This document shows, one piece after another, positions 21,980 through 32,959 of a stretch of DNA of 64,000 nt. Under the pieces are notes generated by a model, which was not told the DNA's origin, made no database searches, and saw only the letters and a list, made by a program, of their open reading frames with translations. The stretch is taken from positions 1,488,001 to 1,552,000 of the forward strand of contig JANCRA010000114.1 in NCBI GenBank assembly GCA_024362935.1, written 5' to 3'. Origin of the DNA: Setophaga petechia. Lineage: Eukaryota; Chordata; Aves; Passeriformes; Parulidae. The first letter of the stretch is position 1; every line of letters begins with the position of its first letter. A program made the translations under genes and the position numbers.

Positions 21980-22360
21980 CTAAGAAAATCACCAGAGGAC
22001 AGGGCCAGACTGACCTGTCTGTCCTGGCCACTTTTGTCTGGGAGCAGTCCTTGGATATGCAGAATTTGGGAGGCCAAATTTTTATTTTGGTCATGGTCCC
22101 TAGATATGAAATCCGGTTCTCTTTCAGAGGAAGGAAGGATCAGAGCCCCAGTGTTTCAGGGGCAGATGAGAGGTGACCACCAGAGGACAAGGTCAGCCAG
22201 AGCTCTTTTTTTCTGAATAGCCTTGCATATAGGAATTGTTTTAGGGAGCGTACCAATTTTGGCAATGGGCGTCTGAAAAGTCAGACGGTTCTTTTCCATA
22301 GCAAGGAAAGCACAGAGCCCCAGTTCTCCAGGAGCTGATGAGAGGCAGCCCTTGACATTC
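21980..22360 (+). repeat. ~180-bp repeat units
   Basis: Two units in the same sense as 2604-3290 (words CTTGGATATGCAGAATTTGG, CAGAGCCCCAGT), followed by a short 37-bp array on the opposite sense. Confidence 0.75.
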
Positions 22361-22419
22361 CAACATCATTCAGACCTGTCAGGTGGCCCCTGGGAGGCAA
22401 AGCCAGCCAGACCTGTTCC

Positions 22420-22690
22420 ATGTTCCCTGCGTTCCATGGGGCCCCACAGTGTTCCAATGGCCCCTTGCTTTCATAGGGCTCTGAGGTATCATAATGCCCC
22501 CTTGGTGACACCAGGCCCTGAAGGGTCACAATGGTCTCCATAGTTCCATCAGGCCCCACAGAGTCATCATGGTCTCTGGGTTCCATGAAGACCCACTGTG
22601 TCACCATGGCCCCTTGGTTCCATGGGCTTCAGTGGTGCCACAATGATCCCCTTGGTTCCATGAGGTCCTCACAGTGTCCCAGTGATCTCC
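22420..22690 (-). repeat. 37-bp repeat array
   Basis: About seven units, reverse sense relative to 9690-11570 (plus strand reads GGTTCCATG and GTCACAATGG). Confidence 0.75.
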
Positions 22691-22894
22691 ATGGGAAGGA
22701 AAGAACCCAGCCCCAGTGTTTCAGGGGCAGTCACCAGAGGCCAAGGCCAGCCAGACTTGATGGTTCTGGAAGATTTTGCCTGGGAGCAGCCCTTGGATAT
22801 ACAGGATATTAGCAGTAGAATCCTAATTTCAGTCATGGACACCTGGAGGAGAAGCACGGTTCTTTTCCACAGGAAGGAAAGCACTGAGCCCCAG

Positions 22895-23184
22895 TGTCAC
22901 TATAAGACACGAAATAGAACAAGATGGACACGCAAGTCTCCAAGTTATAAAAGAATGCTTTTTATTTCTGACTAACATTTATAGAGTTCTAAAAGTGACA
23001 GTGGATTGGAGGGTGACAGTGCCACCTCTCCAATGACACTGGAAAAACCAACTGCCTATCAAATTTTTTCTCTTCCATAAAAGAATGCAAAACAATGAGT
23101 TATTTACATAAAGTGTGTGAGAAAGTTTGTTACAAGAATGTAAACATCAGAAGGCTTACAAAAACTTAAAAAAACAGGGCGACG
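22895..23184 (-). mobile_element. LTR-like insertion inside a 180-bp unit
   Basis: The 180-bp repeat is interrupted right after GAGCCCCAG and resumes at CCCCAG-TGTTTCAG, so CCCCAG may be a 6-bp target duplication. The insert starts TGTCACTATAAG. Read on the minus strand it has AATAAA near 22960 and ends ATAGTGACA, as an LTR would. The far end is not defined. Confidence 0.4.
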
Positions 23185-23420
23185 CCCCAGTGTTTCAGAG
23201 GCAGATGAGTGCCAGCCCTCAGGAAGTCAAAGCCACCCAGACTGTCAGTGCTGGCAGCTTTCGTCTGGGAGCTATCCTTGGATATAGGGAATTCTGGAGG
23301 CGGATTCCCAATTTTGGCCATGCGTGCCTGGTCAAGATGGATGGTTTTTTCCCATAAGAAAGAAAAGCACATGGTCGCAGTGTTTAAACTGCAGATGAGA
23401 GGTGGCCCCTGGGTGGCCAA
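23185..23420 (+). repeat. ~180-bp repeat unit
   Basis: Continuation of the interrupted array of 22690-22895, with words CTTGGATATAGGGAATTC and CCAATTTTGGCCATG. Confidence 0.7.
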
Positions 23421-23439
23421 GGCAGCCAGACCTGTTCTG

Positions 23440-23690
23440 TGTTCCCTTGGTTTCATGGGGCCCCACAGTGTCACAATGGCCCCACGCTTCCATGAGGCCT
23501 TGCAGTGTCACAATGGTTTTATTCCATAAAACCCTGATGGGTCACAATGGCCCCTCTGCTCCATATGAGCCCTCACTGTGTCACAGTGGTTGCTCTGTGG
23601 CACTCTGGGCTCCCCAGTGTCACAATGGTCCCTTGGCTCCATGAGGTTCCGCAGTGTCACTGTGGTCACTGTCAGAGGCTGGATGAGATC
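23440..23690 (-). repeat. 37-bp repeat array
   Basis: About six degenerate units of the CATGGAACCAAGG family in reverse sense, directly following the 180-bp unit. Confidence 0.75.
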
Positions 23691-23749
23691 GATGTCCCGA
23701 GACACCTTGGGATGCTCGGAATGCCCGTGTGGGGCCAGGGCTGGGTCAG

Positions 23750-23960
23750 GCCTTGGTTTGTGGTGGGACAGAGCCCCGCCCCCAGCCCTGGCCTGGCAGA
23801 GCTGTCAATCACACAGCAGGGGGTGATGTTAACCCAGCTCTGATTAGCCCAGCTGTTAATCAATCAATCAATCAATCAATCAATCACACATTAGCAGCTG
23901 GTGCTACCTCGGCTCTGATTGGACAAGCAACTGGCACTTCCCACTGCAGAGGCGGGCTCA
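23750..23960 (+). promoter_or_regulatory. Promoter-like segment with GC box and CCAAT boxes
   Basis: Has a CCCCGCCCCC GC box near 23775, two or three ATTGG/TGATTAG-type inverted CCAAT-like words and an (AATC)n tract. No transcript start or gene could be attached to it. It may be part of an LTR. Confidence 0.25.
23857..23885 (+). repeat. (AATC)n microsatellite
   Basis: About seven perfect AATC tetramers. Confidence 0.95.
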
Positions 23961-24459
23961 TGAAGGCCCAGGGGGTTAAATGCCAGAGCACGAGGCCAGC
24001 CCATGGTCTGGATCCTGCCTTCTCTTGGGGTTCCTCTGTTAGCAATGCTGGAACCCCAGCAGTTGGTACCTATGTGCATGTTTTTCTAGGGATCTTCTGT
24101 ATTTCTGTTTTTCTCTATTTCTTCTTCTAATCCTACTTACCTGGAACATTTTTGGGTAACTTCACATGTTAAGGGTTAAACTATTTTTGATTAAATGTGT
24201 GGGAATCCAGGGCACAAGGAATATTTCTGTCTGCTCTGAGGGATCCTGACCCCAAGAGAAACACTGCCTTTAACCTTTGCCCATGGAGATGACTTCCAAG
24301 ACTTTGAGACAGATTAGATTTTACCAAAGTGTGAAATAGATAATAGAGGGTAGTATAGTATGTCACTAGGGTGAGAAATTCAGTTTTTGGATTTTTAGTA
24401 TGGTGCAGATAAGAAGAAAAATGGAGGAATTTGAGTGTAGTCCCTGTCTTCTTCATCAT

Positions 24460-25130
24460 CTATTCCATTTTCTGCAGTGTTGGTGGCACAGGGTCGTTGG
24501 TCAAGGAAAGCACAGTGCAGAGGTTATGTGGACAGTCAAGGGATGAGGTATTGGCAGATAAGTAGAAATAGTGTAAGTTTTAAAAGTTAATTGGATGAGA
24601 CAACATGAAAAGACCTTGAAACTCTACATTTTGGGGCCATTTTGTGGTGTTTTTACAGCACGCTGAGCCTGGTGTGCGCAGCATGCAAAACTTTAGAAAG
24701 GATAAAAATAAACAAGAAGCTGAAGACGGAAAAAGTCCCGTGCATGTCCTTTTACCTGGCACAGAACTGCTACTGGAGGATTTCCCCCATCCAGGGACCC
24801 CTCCGAAAGGCCCAGCATTAAACAAACATCAATAACTGGTGTCCCAACAATGTTTGAAATAAGCTGGCTTTTTTCCGTAAAGTTGTTTACTGAAGGGTGT
24901 TGTCTTAATTGGCCAATCATGTGAAATGTGTTGATTAAATGACCAATGAGGTCCACGTGTGGCAAACCAAGATATAAAAGAAGAGGATTGAAAAAACAGG
25001 TGGCTTTTAGCCCTTAGCCTTCTGATCTGTGTCATCTCTGATTCAACGGTGACATTTGGGGATCTGTGGGGCTATTGGGGATCTTTTCTGCACCTCGTGA
25101 CCCAACAGGAGCTTCTCTAATAAACTTTGC
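24460..25130 (+). mobile_element. LTR-like promoter and polyA module
   Basis: Contains CCAAT at 24913 and 24943, an E-box CACGTG at 24954-24959, TATAAAAG at 24973-24980 and AATAAA at 25119-25124 with a T-rich stretch between. The ~140-bp TATA-to-polyA spacing is typical of retroviral LTRs. The outer boundaries are uncertain. Open frames inside it are short and look non-coding. Confidence 0.55.
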
Positions 25131-25139
25131 CTGAAGCTC

Positions 25140-25455
25140 CCACTGTTCCCCTGACAGGACCCCCTGTGAGTGTGTGGGACATCCCGGCTCTTTGGCAGCC
25201 TGGGGACTCCTGGGATGTCACTGTGGAGCCCCCGTGAGTGCCTGTGACAGATCGGTGCCTTTGCAGCCCAAGGTGCCCTGGGATGTCACCATGGAATGGC
25301 TGTGACTGCCTCTGACCACAGGGCTCTTTACCATCCCCAGAAAGCCCTGGGACGTCTCCATGGAGCCCCTGTCTGTGCCTGTGACATTCCAGCTCTGGAA
25401 CAGCCTGGAGACTCTTGGAATGTCCCCATGGAACCCCTCTGAGGGCCTGTGAGAA
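25140..25455 (+). repeat. Irregular 60-75-bp tandem repeat
   Basis: Four or five degenerate units, each containing GGGATGTCACCATGGA-like and GCCTGTGACA words. It runs straight into the X-box array. Confidence 0.6.
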
Positions 25456-25483
25456 ATCTGATCCTTAGCAGGCACCCATCAGC

Positions 25484-25810
25484 AGGACCCTGTTGCCATG
25501 GTCTGTTTCCATGGCAACCATCACCAGCCCCCTTTTGCCATGGTCTGTTTCCATGGCAACCATCACCAGCCCCCCGTTGCTATGGTCAGTTTCCATGGCA
25601 ACCATCACCAGCCCCCTGCTGCTATGGTCAGTTTCCATGGCAACCATCACCAGGGCCCTGTTGCTATGGTCAGTTTCCATGGCAACCATCACCAGCCCCC
25701 TGTTGCTATGCTCAGTCCCTTGGCAGCTCCATGGAGACCCCATGCCAGGGGTGGTTGCCATGGACACCAGCTCAGGCCTGCAGCCAGAGCCCGTTGCCAT
25801 GGTAACCATT
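25484..25810 (+). promoter_or_regulatory. Tandem array of RFX X-box palindromes (42-bp period)
   Basis: GTTTCCATGGCAAC occurs at 25505, 25547, 25589, 25631 and 25673, exactly 42 bases apart. GTTGCCATGGTAAC, a perfect match to the RFX consensus GTNRCC(N)RGYAAC type, is at 25793-25806. The 42-bp period is a multiple of 3, so frames through it encode 14-residue repeats. I regard these as incidental. Whether RFX proteins bind here is untested. Confidence 0.8.
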
Positions 25811-25839
25811 GGCAGCCCCATCCCCAGGCTCATGGGATC

Positions 25840-26120
25840 CCAGAACCACAGAATGGGCTGAGCTGGGAGGGACCCATCAGGATCCTCCAGTCCAACTGCT
25901 GGCCCTGCACAGGACACCCCAACAATGCCAGCCTGGGCCTGGCAGCGCTGGCCAAACGCTGCTGGAGCTCAGAGAGCCCTGGAGCTGGGAGCCTTCCCTG
26001 GGGAGCCTGGGCAGGGCCCCAGCAGCCTCTGGGCAAAAACCTTTTCCTGACATCCAACCTGAGCCTGCCCCGACTCAGCTGCAGCCGTTCCCTCCACTCC
26101 TGTCCCTGGGCACCAGAGGG
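25840..26120 (-). mobile_element. CR1 LINE fragment
   Basis: Plus strand begins CAGAACCACAGAATGGGCTG, the reverse complement of a CR1 3' end, and continues with TCCAGTCCAACTGCTGGCCC-type CR1 sequence. 5'-truncated and non-coding. Confidence 0.85.
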
Positions 26121-26338
26121 AAGAGGTTCCCCCAGCCCCAGCCAGGGACCCACTGCCAAGGCTGTTGCCATGGCCACCAGGGCTGGGACCAGCTGGGATG
26201 CTCGGTTTCCACAGGCCGGGGTTCAGGAATGGGATTCCCCAAATTTCCTGCTCTTGCTAAAACCGCACTGCCCTTGCTGCCCTCCTGCCTCCCATGGAAA
26301 GCACAAAAGGCAAAGATCCCAGACTGGGATAAGAACAA

Positions 26339-26344
26339 TTTATT
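26339..26344 (-). terminator. Candidate polyA signal of zinc-finger gene
   Basis: AATAAA on the minus strand about 410 bases past the zinc-finger stop codon, followed by a T-rich stretch in that sense. Confidence 0.45.
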
Positions 26345-26754
26345 GGGAACCACAATGAGAAAAGGAATAAACAGGAACAAAAACAATATTGATAACAGAA
26401 GCGATAAATAAAACTGTTTACAGGGGAAATTAAAACACAACTCACTGGATCTTCCCGGCCACAATTTCTCCTGCCTGGAACAGACACCCTTCTCCTCAGG
26501 GAGAGAGAGAGAGTCCCTTTCCTGCCCCTGGCAATGTTCTGAGGTGGGAGTCAATGTAATTACATGGCCATGGCCAGACCCTCATGTTCTTCCATCCCCT
26601 ATCAGGTCATTGGCAGGGGCAGGAAGAGGGGCAGCATGGATCATGGGGAATAGGGATCCCCAGGACTCTTCCCAGTGTGGGCCTTCTAATGGAGGATGAA
26701 GTTGGGGCAGTGCACAAAAATCCTCCTGAAATTGGGGCGTTGGCAGGGCTTCCC

Positions 26755-27663
26755 TTACCGGTGACTCCATTGGTGTCTGGTCAAGATAGAGCTCTGGGTG
26801 AAGCTCTTCCCACACTGGGGACACTCGTAGGGCCTCTGCCCAGTGTGGATTCGCCGGTGGGTGATGAGGGTGAAGTTGCGCTTGAAGCCCTTTCCACACA
26901 CAGGGCAGCGGAAGGGCCCCTCCTCGGTGTGAATCTGCTGGTGCTGGATGAGACTGGAGCTTGTCCGAAACTTCTTCCCACACTCGGGACACTTGTGGGG
27001 CCTCTCCCCAGTGTGGATGCGTTGGTGGATGACGAGGGCAGAGCTGCAGCTGAAGCCCTTCCCACATTCCCAACACTTGTAGGGCCATTCCCCAGTGTGG
27101 ATCATTTGGTGGCTGATCAGGGTGCTGCTCCTGCTGAAGCTCTTCCCACACTCTGAGCACTTGTAGGGCTTCTCCCCATCATGAAGCTGCTCATGGACCA
27201 CCAGCTCCAAGCTCTGTCTGTAGCTCTGTCCACTTTCCTGGCTCAGGGTGGGTCTGTCCTCCTCAAAGCACACTGGGCTGGGTGTGGAGCCCCTCCTCAC
27301 GGGGTATCTCCAGGGCTTTTCCTCCCCATTGGATTCCTGTCCCAAGGAGCCGGTCAAAACCGCCTCTTCCATGAGGTTCTGCTGTGGAGATTTGGCCTCC
27401 CTGGTCTCCATCCTCAGCTTCTTGTCTGGGGGAGGGAAGACAAGGAGAGGATGGGATTTGCCTCCGTGCCAGAGGGAAGGGGAAGGAGATCCCCCCAGTG
27501 CATCCCCAGCAGGACGGGGTTGGCAGCAGGGCTGTCCTGCAGCCAGGGGCCGTGCTGGGCTGGGAGATGGAGCAGGAGAGAGGGGGAAAGGGGCACTGAC
27601 TTCTTCCTCACCTGCCTGGGGCTCCTGGGCCATCTTCCTCTTCCTCAAAATCTCTCCCTCCAT
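26755..27663 (-). CDS. C2H2 zinc-finger protein, five fingers, two exons
   Basis: Spliced coding exons 27612-27663 and 26755-27425 give about 240 residues. The intron 27426-27611 has a CAG|GTGAGG donor and a pyrimidine tract with CAG acceptor. It is 186 nt without an in-frame stop, so the unspliced frame also reads through as 302 residues. Exon 2 has an acidic linker, then five fingers with C-x2-C and H-x3-H spacing. Linkers are TGEWP, TGERP, TEEGP and TGQRP. Predicted contact residues (-1,2,3,6) are RSTS, CSAI, TSSQ, RFTT and QSIR. No KRAB or SCAN domain is seen. It is probably a nuclear DNA-binding regulator of the songbird zinc-finger expansion; target unknown. Further 5' exons may exist. 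Confidence 0.88.
   Translation of the reverse strand: MEGEILRKRKMAQEPQAGEEEVSAPFPLSPAPSPSPARPLAAGQPCCQPRPAGDALGGSPSPSLWHGGKSHPLLVFPPPDKKLRMETREAKSPQQNLMEEAVLTGSLGQESNGEEKPWRYPVRRGSTPSPVCFEEDRPTLSQESGQSYRQSLELVVHEQLHDGEKPYKCSECGKSFSRSSTLISHQMIHTGEWPYKCWECGKGFSCSSALVIHQRIHTGERPHKCPECGKKFRTSSSLIQHQQIHTEEGPFRCPVCGKGFKRNFTLITHRRIHTGQRPYECPQCGKSFTQSSILTRHQWSHR
27426..27611 (-). other. Predicted intron of the zinc-finger gene
   Basis: Donor GTGAGG at 27611 downward and acceptor preceded by a C/T-rich tract (TTCCCTCCCCCAG) ending at 27426. Length 186 = 3 x 62. The exon junction completes an Asp codon, followed by KKLRMETRE, a start typical of this gene family's second exon. Confidence 0.8.
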
Positions 27664-29296
27664 CTAGCCAAGTTTTAGGAATGAGATATTCTGTTTTGGG
27701 AGGAAAACAAGGGATGAGTACACTGAGCTTTGTACTGGTTTGAAGGCAAACCTGGGGGAGGGTCTAAACCTGAATTGCAATTTAGTAAGAAAATTTCAAT
27801 CAAGGCAATTATACAGAAACACTACCTTAAACTGACAGAGTCAGGATATAACCTGACACCCTGTTGGTCAGGGTGGTGGCAGCAGTCCCATTAAATGGTG
27901 GCTGCAGTCCTGTTGGAGTGATGAATGTGATTCTGTCAAAGCAGTGATCCTGTAGAAGGGTCTGGTCTTCCTCTGAAGGTCCAGTGGTGGTTCTGGAGCT
28001 CTTGTCCTCTGGGAATCCAGTAGGCAAGCTGCTCCTGGTGTTGCAAGCCTCAGCTTATATCCAGGCAGGAATGCTTGGATCCTCCCCCTGGGCGGAGCAT
28101 CCCACAATGGGATGATGGAATTTGATCAGTCCTGCAGTGACACTCCATGGCCCATTCACAGAAGATATCTCCCCTGGAGGGCGTTATCAGGCCTGAGTCA
28201 TGCAAGAGATAAAGAACACTGCCCCACCTGATTATAGCAGTTGATGAAGATGGGGATTGAAAACATGCATTTGGTTCCATCTTCCATTGCAGCCTGAAAC
28301 AGTGGGGTAATCCCTGCTCAGGGGGTGAACACCACCCCCCTTACCCAAACTGGCTCAGGTGTAAAACCCCCACCCCGGGAAGGCCACACACACAGGGGAC
28401 AATGTCACACTTGCCCTGCTCCAGGGGAGGTCTCTGTCCCTGTCACTCCCTTGCTCTCTCCCCTTTTCTCTTTCTTTCCATCTCTCTCTACCTCACATTT
28501 ACTGTTCATTAAAACCCATGTTGGATTTGGTCTCGTTAGCACCTTAATTGGGGCAAAGGTATCTCTCTAATAATATTCTTAAACAAATTGCAAAAATATT
28601 TTGACATAGTGAGTTCAGGGCAGTGTTGTCTGATTCCAAGTGCCTTTGACAACAGCATGGTTCCCCTCTCTGAGGTGGTTGTCGTTCTCTCTGGAGGAAC
28701 TCTTGGAAACTTGGACACAGCTCCCTCCTTCCTCCTGAGGAATTATGGGAGAACTGATAAGGAAAATGTCTGTTGTGGGTGGCCAGTGTAAAGAAAATAT
28801 TTTGTTGTCCTTCCTTGAAAAGTTTGTTAAAATCACTGGAGGAAAGGGAGCAAATGTTACCAGCGAGACTGACAAGGTTTCTTCACCCCAAGGTGAGGAA
28901 CACAAGGCTGCTGAAAGTCCCACAAGAAGCCCAGCTCCAGTAGCTAAATTTCCAAATAACTTCTGAAATCCCAGGCTTGGGGTCTTTGCCAAACATGAGA
29001 ATCATTTTTCTCTCTGTCCCTGCCACCTTTGTGTCAGCTGTGCAGAGCTTTTCCTTCTTTTTAATAATCTCTATTGGTCCAAATTTCCACTTTTCTTTTA
29101 TTGGAACCTGCTGGCAACTGAGCTAGAGGTGTGCAGGAACTGATGAAACTTGGACCCCAAACATCATCAGGGTTAGAGGGACAGATATACCCCCAAATTC
29201 CCAGAAGGGCTGAACCTGGGATTTGGTTTGAGGCTAAGGATTTAGGAAGGGGTTGGCATTGGGTCTGGGGCTAGATGAGTCTGGTGCTGGGCTGAG
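27664..29296. other. Intergenic, no gene recognised
   Basis: Upstream of the zinc-finger gene. 28380-28560 contains a purine/pyrimidine-biased tract and TTCATTAAAACCCATG, reminiscent of an LTR R-U5 region, but no complete LTR can be outlined. Open frames are short (up to 125 codons) and unrelated to known proteins. Confidence 0.4.
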
Positions 29297-29738
29297 ATTA
29301 AATACAGAACTGTGAGTGTGTCTGAACATGGAGTGAGACTGAGACCAGGATCAGGGTCAGGTTTGGGACTGAGCTCACCCAGAGCAGGACGGGGGGATGT
29401 CACTGCAGGATGTCCCTGGCATTGTCCCAGCCCTCCTCAGGCACCTCCAACCATGGGGCATAGCTGGGTGCCCCAAGATCCAGGTGCTCCCACGCTGCCC
29501 CTCAATACCAGGTGAGCATTCCCTGAGGGCAGCCCTGACTGTGACCCTTGGGGCTCTGGGATCAGCCCTCACATCCCTGTGGGAGCAGCTGCAGACAGGA
29601 CGAGAGATTTCCCCCACTCTTTCCTGCAGAAGGATGAAGCCCAGTTGCCCTTTTCTTCTGGTGCCTCCTCCTCTCCTTAAGCAAGGATGTAAAACTCATC
29701 AGAAGCAGGAAAATCCCCATTCCCTGTTTCCTGGAAAC
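29297..29738 (+). repeat. Left arm of inverted repeat E
   Basis: Reverse complement of 30240-30692, with ends AAATACAGAACTGTGAGTG here and its mirror near 30690. By eye about 90% identical, with short indels. The interval is about 500 bp. Confidence 0.88.
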
Positions 29739-30239
29739 CATGGGAATCCCCCTCTGGGATCCATGGCACACACTCCCAGGGGCTGGAATTCCAGTTCCCA
29801 GCCAGGAAAAGATGTTCCTGCCCTGGAAAGCAAAGCTCTCAAGAAGGAGCCAAAAGCCAAGTGGAGCAAGATCTTACAGTGACATTTCACTGCCAGCCTT
29901 CATAACTTCACCCATGATTGTTGTAGCTCCTGGATTAGGAATTAAATCAGGGCAGGGTCTTTGGTGGGAGCTGCCCTGGGTCGAGGGAGACACTGAGAGA
30001 GAAACAGAGCAGGGAAAGAGAGGCAGGTGAAAAAGAAGGGCACAAACACAATCAGCTGAGAAGCTGGCTCTCTAAAAACAAAACTGTAACTGACTGAATA
30101 TGAATGGGGTAGAAATCAATAATTCTGAAACTTTTATTTCCTATCGAAATACATTTTCCTCCGTTTCTCACAGACCTCCTCTTAATGTCATTCAGCAGGT
30201 CTGTCAGAAAGTTCTTTGTTCTGAGAGGATGTTCCTGGC
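29739..30239. other. Spacer of inverted repeat E
   Basis: About 500 bp, A-rich towards 30050-30170. Nothing recognised. Confidence 0.4.
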
Positions 30240-30692
30240 TGCAGCCACAAGGAAACAGGGAATGGGGATTTTCCTGCTCCTGGGGAGTTTGACATCCTCT
30301 GCTGAGGAGAGGAGGAGGCACTAGAAGAAAGGGGCAGCTGGGCTTCACCCTTCCACAGGGAAGGTGGTGGGGGGGAATCTCTCATCCTGTCTGCAGCTGC
30401 TCCCACAGGGATGTGAGGGCTGATCCCAGAGCCCCAAGGGTCACAGTCAGGGCTGCCCTCAGGAAATGCTCACCTGGTATTGAGGGGCAGTGTGGGAGCA
30501 CCTGGATCTTGGAGCACCCAGCTGTGCCCCATGGTTGGAGGGGCCTGAGGAGGGCTGGGACGATGCCAGGGGTAGCCTGCATTGACATCCCCCCTGTCCT
30601 GCTCTGGGTGAGCTCAGTCCCAAACCTGACCCTGATCCTGGCTTAAATCTCACTCCATGTCTAGACAAACTCACCGTTCTGTATTTAATCAC
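30240..30692 (-). repeat. Right arm of inverted repeat E
   Basis: Partner of 29297-29738. Open frames in both arms translate to the same peptide (for example a SIPGEHSLRAALTVTLGALG segment), reflecting duplication, not proven coding. Confidence 0.88.
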
Positions 30693-31130
30693 ATCCCAGT
30701 CTCTCTAGCCTTAACCCCAATGCCAGCTCTAATCCAAATCTCAGCCCCAACTCCAAGCCCAGCCCCAATTCCAGCCCCTTCCTAAATCCTCAGCCCCAAA
30801 CCACATCCCAGGCTCAGCCCTTCTGCGGCTTTGGGGGTGTCTCTGTCCCTGTGAGCCCGATGATGTTTGGGTGGGGTCACAGCAGGGCTGAGAGGGACAG
30901 AGACCCCCCTGGCCTCCCCAGGGGTGAGAAGGTCGGAGAGCCCCCCCAGCCCCGAGCAGCCTCAGCACTGAGAGGGACACAGAGCCCCTGGTCCCCAGCC
31001 CTGCACAGGCATTGCCTGAGGCCAGAGGGATGGAGACCCCCCGAGCATCCCCCAGGGTGAGGGGACAGAGAGCCCCGAGCATCCCCTGGGCTGAGAGGGA
31101 CAGAGACTGCCCCGAGCACCCCCTGGCACA
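30693..31130. other. Degenerate G/C-rich repeats before minisatellite
   Basis: 30700-30790 has repeated CCCCAA words. 30880-31130 has diverged copies of the GAGGGACAGAGACCCC unit that becomes regular at 31160. Confidence 0.5.
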
Positions 31131-31159
31131 GGGGTGAGAGGGAGGGAGACCCCCCAGGC

Positions 31160-31460
31160 ATTGCCTGGGGTGAGAATGATGGAGACCCCCTGGGGAATGG
31201 CCTGGGGTGAGAGGGACAGGGACACCCCTGGGGAATGGCCTGGGGTGACAGGGACAGGGACACCCCCTGGGGAATGGCCTGGGGTGACAGGGACAGCTCC
31301 TGGGGAATGGCCTGGGGTGACAGGGACAGGGACACCCCCTGGGGAATGGCCTGGGGTGACAGGGACAGGAACACCCCTGGGGAATGGCCTGGGGTGACAG
31401 GGACAGGGACACTGCTGGGGAATGGCCTGGGGTGACAGGGACAGGAACACCCCTCAGATC
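31160..31460 (+). repeat. 39-bp GC-rich minisatellite
   Basis: About seven units of GGGGAATGGCCTGGGGTGAC plus CAGGGACAGG-type sequence, period about 39 bp with some shorter units. Being a multiple of 3, it yields 13-residue repeats in several frames. The G-rich strand has closely spaced G runs that could form quadruplexes. Confidence 0.85.
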
Positions 31461-31522
31461 CCCTCCCAAGCATCCCCCAGGGCATGAGGCACAGAGACCC
31501 CTCCAGCATCCACTGAGCGCTG

Positions 31523-32401
31523 TGTTATAAATGAGAAGCTTGACTAGGCCAATATGCAAGCAGCAATCAGTTTATTAATTTATATGGTAAAGCATGAGCA
31601 ATACAGTGCTGGGTACAGGGGGAGATGTTTTCCCTCCAACTGCACACCCATAGTTGAGGCTTACAGGTATTTATAGGGGTACTCTTCAGCTTTCTCAGCA
31701 GTTTCTATTCCCAATTTTTACTCATCAGCAGTTTCTATTCCAAATTTTTATGTCACAATTCCATACACTACTGTGATTAAGTTTTTCTCAGGATGTATCC
31801 CAGAAAGGAGTATCCCCAGATGGTGGTGGTTTGGTTTCCAAAAGAAGGAAGAAGTCTCCCAGATGGTGAGGTCCAGCTCCCCAGATGTGGGTCCACCTTT
31901 TAATTGCAAGGACTATAAATCCCATAACAGTGATGTCCAGCTTCTCTTGCTCGAAACTATAAATCCTTGAGTTGATGTTCATCTTCCTTTCTCAAGCTGC
32001 TTTTCACTGTTTTGTTAAGGCATGAGATAAGACTGTTTCCTTTTATATATTCCAAAGCTAGAGTTTCAAAGATCCTTACTACAAGCAATATTCTAAAATT
32101 ATACTTCAAAAGGTTATTATTGCAAAAGTCCTTACGGCTTAGTTACAAGCAGAAAGTTCCTGTCAAAAAGCAACATCCTTTACACTTTAATTCAAATGCT
32201 CCTAAATCAACTTAAGACTTATAAAGGTTAATTATGAACAAAAGATAGGTTCAAAGGCCTTCTTCCATGCTTTACTTTCCTCAGTAATTATTAGAATTTG
32301 TCTTTATAACCATCCCATGGTCGGTTTCCACACATACTACAATCACAAATACACACATTGCCTGTATGTACCTGACACAAAACACAGCTTTGTATTTCAC
32401 A
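31523..32401 (-). mobile_element. Solo LTR, family L1, copy 1
   Basis: 879 bp with termini TGTTATAAATG and TATTTCACA (plus strand). The same family is at 35717-36558 and 41218-42059. On the minus strand it carries TATAAATA then AATAAA then the TAACA end, so transcription would run leftward. No target duplication is seen at this copy. Confidence 0.75.
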
Positions 32402-32950
32402 GGGGGGCACAGGGATGGCTCCTGTGAGAAGCTGCTGGAAGCTTCCACCGTGTCTGGCACAGCCAATTCCTGGTGGCTTCAAAGAGGACCTGCTGCTGGC
32501 AAAGGCTGGGCCAGTTACAAATGGTGGTAATGCCTCTGTGATAAAAGATTGAAAAAGAAATCAAAATAGAGATTTATGACCGTGGTCACAGGGGTTTTCA
32601 GGATGAGAGAAGAGATGAGAATCTTGACTCCATGATCAGAACGCTTGATTTATTATTTTATGATGTATATATCACATTATGACTACACTAAATAGGAATA
32701 GAAAAGGCTTCTTCAGAAGTTGGCTAAGCTAAGAATAGAATAGAAAGAATGAATAACAAAGATCTATCTCTCGGCAGAGAGCAAGAGCAGCTCTGCCGTG
32801 AGTGGTCAATAAATACAAACATCCACAGGGGACCAATCACCAATCCACCTGTTGAATTCCACAGCAGCAGATAATAATTGTTTACATTTGTTGCTGAAAC
32901 TTCTCAGCTCCAGCAGACAAAATTCTAAGAAAGGATTTTTCACAAAAGGT
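32402..32950. other. Intergenic, no feature recognised
   Basis: Mixed composition, AT-rich around 32560-32720. No open frame of interest. Confidence 0.35.
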
Positions 32951-32959
32951 GTCTGCGAC

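Noticed and set aside
24693..24965. 90-codon frame on the minus strand
   Set aside because: It lies antisense across the CCAAT boxes of an LTR-like promoter, with no known similarity.
25449..26358. Frames encoding 14-residue repeats through the X-box array
   Set aside because: The 42-bp period forces periodic peptides in every open frame, and downstream they read antisense through CR1.
30741..31559. 272-codon frame with 13-residue repeats
   Set aside because: It comes from the 39-bp minisatellite; frames on both strands are equally open.
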